The notes under the pieces were generated by a model. That model saw nothing but the letters and a program-made list of their open reading frames with translations. It was not told the origin of the DNA and searched no databases. Below are positions 5,368 through 6,386 of a DNA stretch of 6,386 bases, one piece after another. The DNA comes from Angelakisella sp. GTDB lineage: Bacteria > Bacillota > Clostridia > Oscillospirales > Ruminococcaceae. The stretch spans positions 1 through 6,386 of the forward strand of contig JAAWGY010000138.1 of assembly GCA_022795575.1 (NCBI GenBank), read 5' to 3'. The number at the start of each line of letters is the position of its first letter. Positions within the stretch are counted from its first letter, which is position 1. The position numbers were made by a program, and so were the translations under genes.

Positions 5368-6111
5368 ATGAAGCCGGAGCGGCTGGACAAGGCTTTGGCA
5401 GGGCAGTCCACCTGGTCCCGGCGGGAGGTTCGGGACTGGATCCGGCAGGGGCTGGTGACGGTGGACGGCATCCCGGTCAAAAGCCCGGAGCAAAAGCTGG
5501 ACTGGGAGCAGCACCGGGTGGTGGTGGCGGGGAAGGAGCTTTCCCTGCGCCCCCGCCTCTACCTGATGATGAACAAGCCTGCCGGTGTGGTTTCGGCCAC
5601 CAGGGACGACGGCTGCCCCACCGTGGTGGACCTGGTGCCGCCCCAGCTCCGGCGCCGGGGGCTTTTTCCGGCGGGGCGGCTGGATAAGGACACCACCGGC
5701 ATGATGGTCATCACCGATGACGGCGCCCTGGCCCACCGCATCCTCTCCCCGAAAAGCCACGTGCCCAAAACCTACCTGGCCCGCCTGGACCGGCCGGTGA
5801 CGGCGGAGATGGCGGAACGCTTTGCCGCCGGTATCCCCTTAGCGGGGGAGGAGGGGGCCTGCCTTCCGGCGGCGCTGGAGACGGTGGAGGAAACGCTGGC
5901 ACGGGTGGTGCTGTGGGAAGGGATGTACCACCAGATCAAGCGGATGTTTGCCGCCTGCGGGGCCCGGGTGGTGGAGCTGCACCGGGTAGCTATGGGGGCG
6001 CTGCCGCTGGATTCCGGCTTGGCCCCTGGGGAGTGCCGGGAGCTGACGCCGGAGGAGCTGGTGCTCCTTCAGGCCCGGGATGAGGGGCCGAGTGTAGGGA
6101 AGGGACTTTAG
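5368..6111 (+). CDS. rsuA: RsuA-family 16S rRNA pseudouridine synthase
   Basis: This enzyme (247 aa) isomerises a uridine in rRNA to pseudouridine; by homology to E. coli RsuA the target is U516 of 16S rRNA, modified during small-subunit assembly in the cytoplasm. The N-terminal S4 RNA-binding domain covers about residues 1-48 (RLDKALAGQSTWSRREVRDW, then GLVTVDGIPV). The catalytic domain follows, with MMNKPAGVVSA (67-77), the catalytic-Asp motif GRLDKDTTGMMV (103-114; Asp106), PKTYLARL (133-140) and the RsuA/RluB-type C-terminal motif EGMYHQIKRMFAACG (184-198). The length is normal and all key residues are present. EGMYHQIKRM favours RsuA over RluB/RluE, though RluB-like specificity cannot be excluded. 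It is the last gene of a possible three-gene run on this strand. Confidence 0.93.
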   Translation: MKPERLDKALAGQSTWSRREVRDWIRQGLVTVDGIPVKSPEQKLDWEQHRVVVAGKELSLRPRLYLMMNKPAGVVSATRDDGCPTVVDLVPPQLRRRGLFPAGRLDKDTTGMMVITDDGALAHRILSPKSHVPKTYLARLDRPVTAEMAERFAAGIPLAGEEGACLPAALETVEETLARVVLWEGMYHQIKRMFAACGARVVELHRVAMGALPLDSGLAPGECRELTPEELVLLQARDEGPSVGKGL

Positions 6112-6126
6112 GCAGGTGGGCCTAAA
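6107..6126 (+). other. Small hairpin spanning the rsuA stop codon
   Basis: TTTAGGC (6107-6113) and GCCTAAA (6120-6126) are perfectly complementary around loop AGGTGG, and the stop codon TAG (6109-6111) lies in the left arm. No T-run follows, so it is not a standard intrinsic terminator. It may be chance or a weak mRNA 3' structure. Confidence 0.3.
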
Positions 6127-6190
6127 AGGAGCCCGTCCCCACAACCAAGCATAGCCACAAACCGGCGAGCCTATCCCACACCACTTCCCC

Positions 6191-6225
6191 GCCGCCCGGC
6201 GGCGGCCCCACCGGCCGAAGGCCGG
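6191..6225. repeat. Two adjacent GC-rich hairpins downstream of rsuA
   Basis: The first stem is GCCGCC/GGCGGC (6191-6196/6201-6206) with loop CGGC. The second is CCGGCC/GGCCGG (6211-6216/6220-6225) with loop GAA, the same triloop seen in three hairpins of the left-hand block. Neither is followed by a T-run on the plus strand. This looks like a dispersed palindromic intergenic repeat rather than a gene. Confidence 0.55.
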
Positions 6226-6233
6226 AGAAAATC

Positions 6234-6321
6234 CCCCCGCAGGGAATCAGATCCGCCGGAGGCACCACCCGACCGAAGGGAGGGGAACCCCCGCAGGGAA
6301 TCAAAATCCGCCGGAGGCACC
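6234..6321. repeat. Pair of near-identical 33/34-bp direct repeats
   Basis: Copy one (6234-6266) and copy two (6288-6321) both read CCCCCGCAGGGAATCA, then ATCCGCCGGAGGCACC. They differ only in the middle, where one base is substituted and one inserted. The copies start 54 bp apart. No credible coding sequence overlaps them; a 77-codon frame on the minus strand is low-complexity and repeat-derived. The remaining sequence to the window end (6322-6386) shows nothing I can name. Confidence 0.7.
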
Positions 6322-6386
6322 TTATCAGGCCAACCGGAAGGAGGGAGCGGGCCAATTCGCTTCCCCCACAAGGCCGCTGGAGCCTG

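Noticed and set aside
6234..6321. CRISPR array
   Set aside because: Only two imperfect copies separated by 21 bp, with no third repeat and no cas genes nearby.
6122..6355. Minus-strand 77-codon frame downstream of rsuA
   Set aside because: It is made of the direct repeats (the peptide repeats with IPCGG) and Gly/Pro-rich filler, with no good SD.

Overview
This is a G+C-rich window (many coding rows hand-counted at 60-78% G+C). Its Gram-positive features are strong AGGAGG-type ribosome binding sites, consensus TTGACA/TATAAT promoters, a YtrA-type GntR regulator with its ABC transporter, and a tRNA with an encoded CCA. Together with GC-rich hairpin repeats between genes, this suggests a high-GC member of the Clostridia, most likely an Oscillospiraceae gut anaerobe (Flavonifractor/Lawsonibacter/Oscillibacter-like). 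The phylum-level reading is fairly secure; the family is an inference.

Layout. Positions 1-252 hold a cluster of GC-rich hairpins and no credible gene. From 3717 down to 253, on the minus strand, lies a compact three-gene operon: a small GntR/YtrA-family repressor, an ABC ATPase and a large ABC permease with a roughly 370-residue non-membrane C-terminal half. The genes are joined by a 4-nt ATGA overlap and a 23-nt overlap. They are read from a near-consensus promoter (TTGACA-N17-TATACT) with a 34-bp imperfect palindrome at the start site, the likely autoregulatory operator.

Back to back with it, a perfect consensus promoter (TTGACA-N17-TATAAT, with an A-rich UP-like tract) drives a tRNA-Gln(CTG) gene. 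That gene is followed by an intrinsic terminator and then by a second, symmetric hairpin that could stop transcription in both directions.

Positions 4141-6111, plus strand, hold three co-directional genes: a YdcF/DUF218-family protein starting at TTG, a DUF4375/DMP19-like protein with lower G+C, and an RsuA-family 16S rRNA pseudouridine synthase. They may be co-transcribed, but no promoter was found ahead of the first. Positions 6112-6386 hold another hairpin and direct-repeat block related in style to the left-hand one.

How the genes work together: regulator, ATPase and permease form a self-contained, ligand-inducible export or envelope-stress module of the YtrA type. The tRNA and the pseudouridine synthase are translation housekeeping. 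I see no CRISPR array, transposase, integrase or phage gene, and nothing that amounts to a clearly new system. The most interesting leads are the operator, the permease's extra domain and the flanking palindromic repeats.
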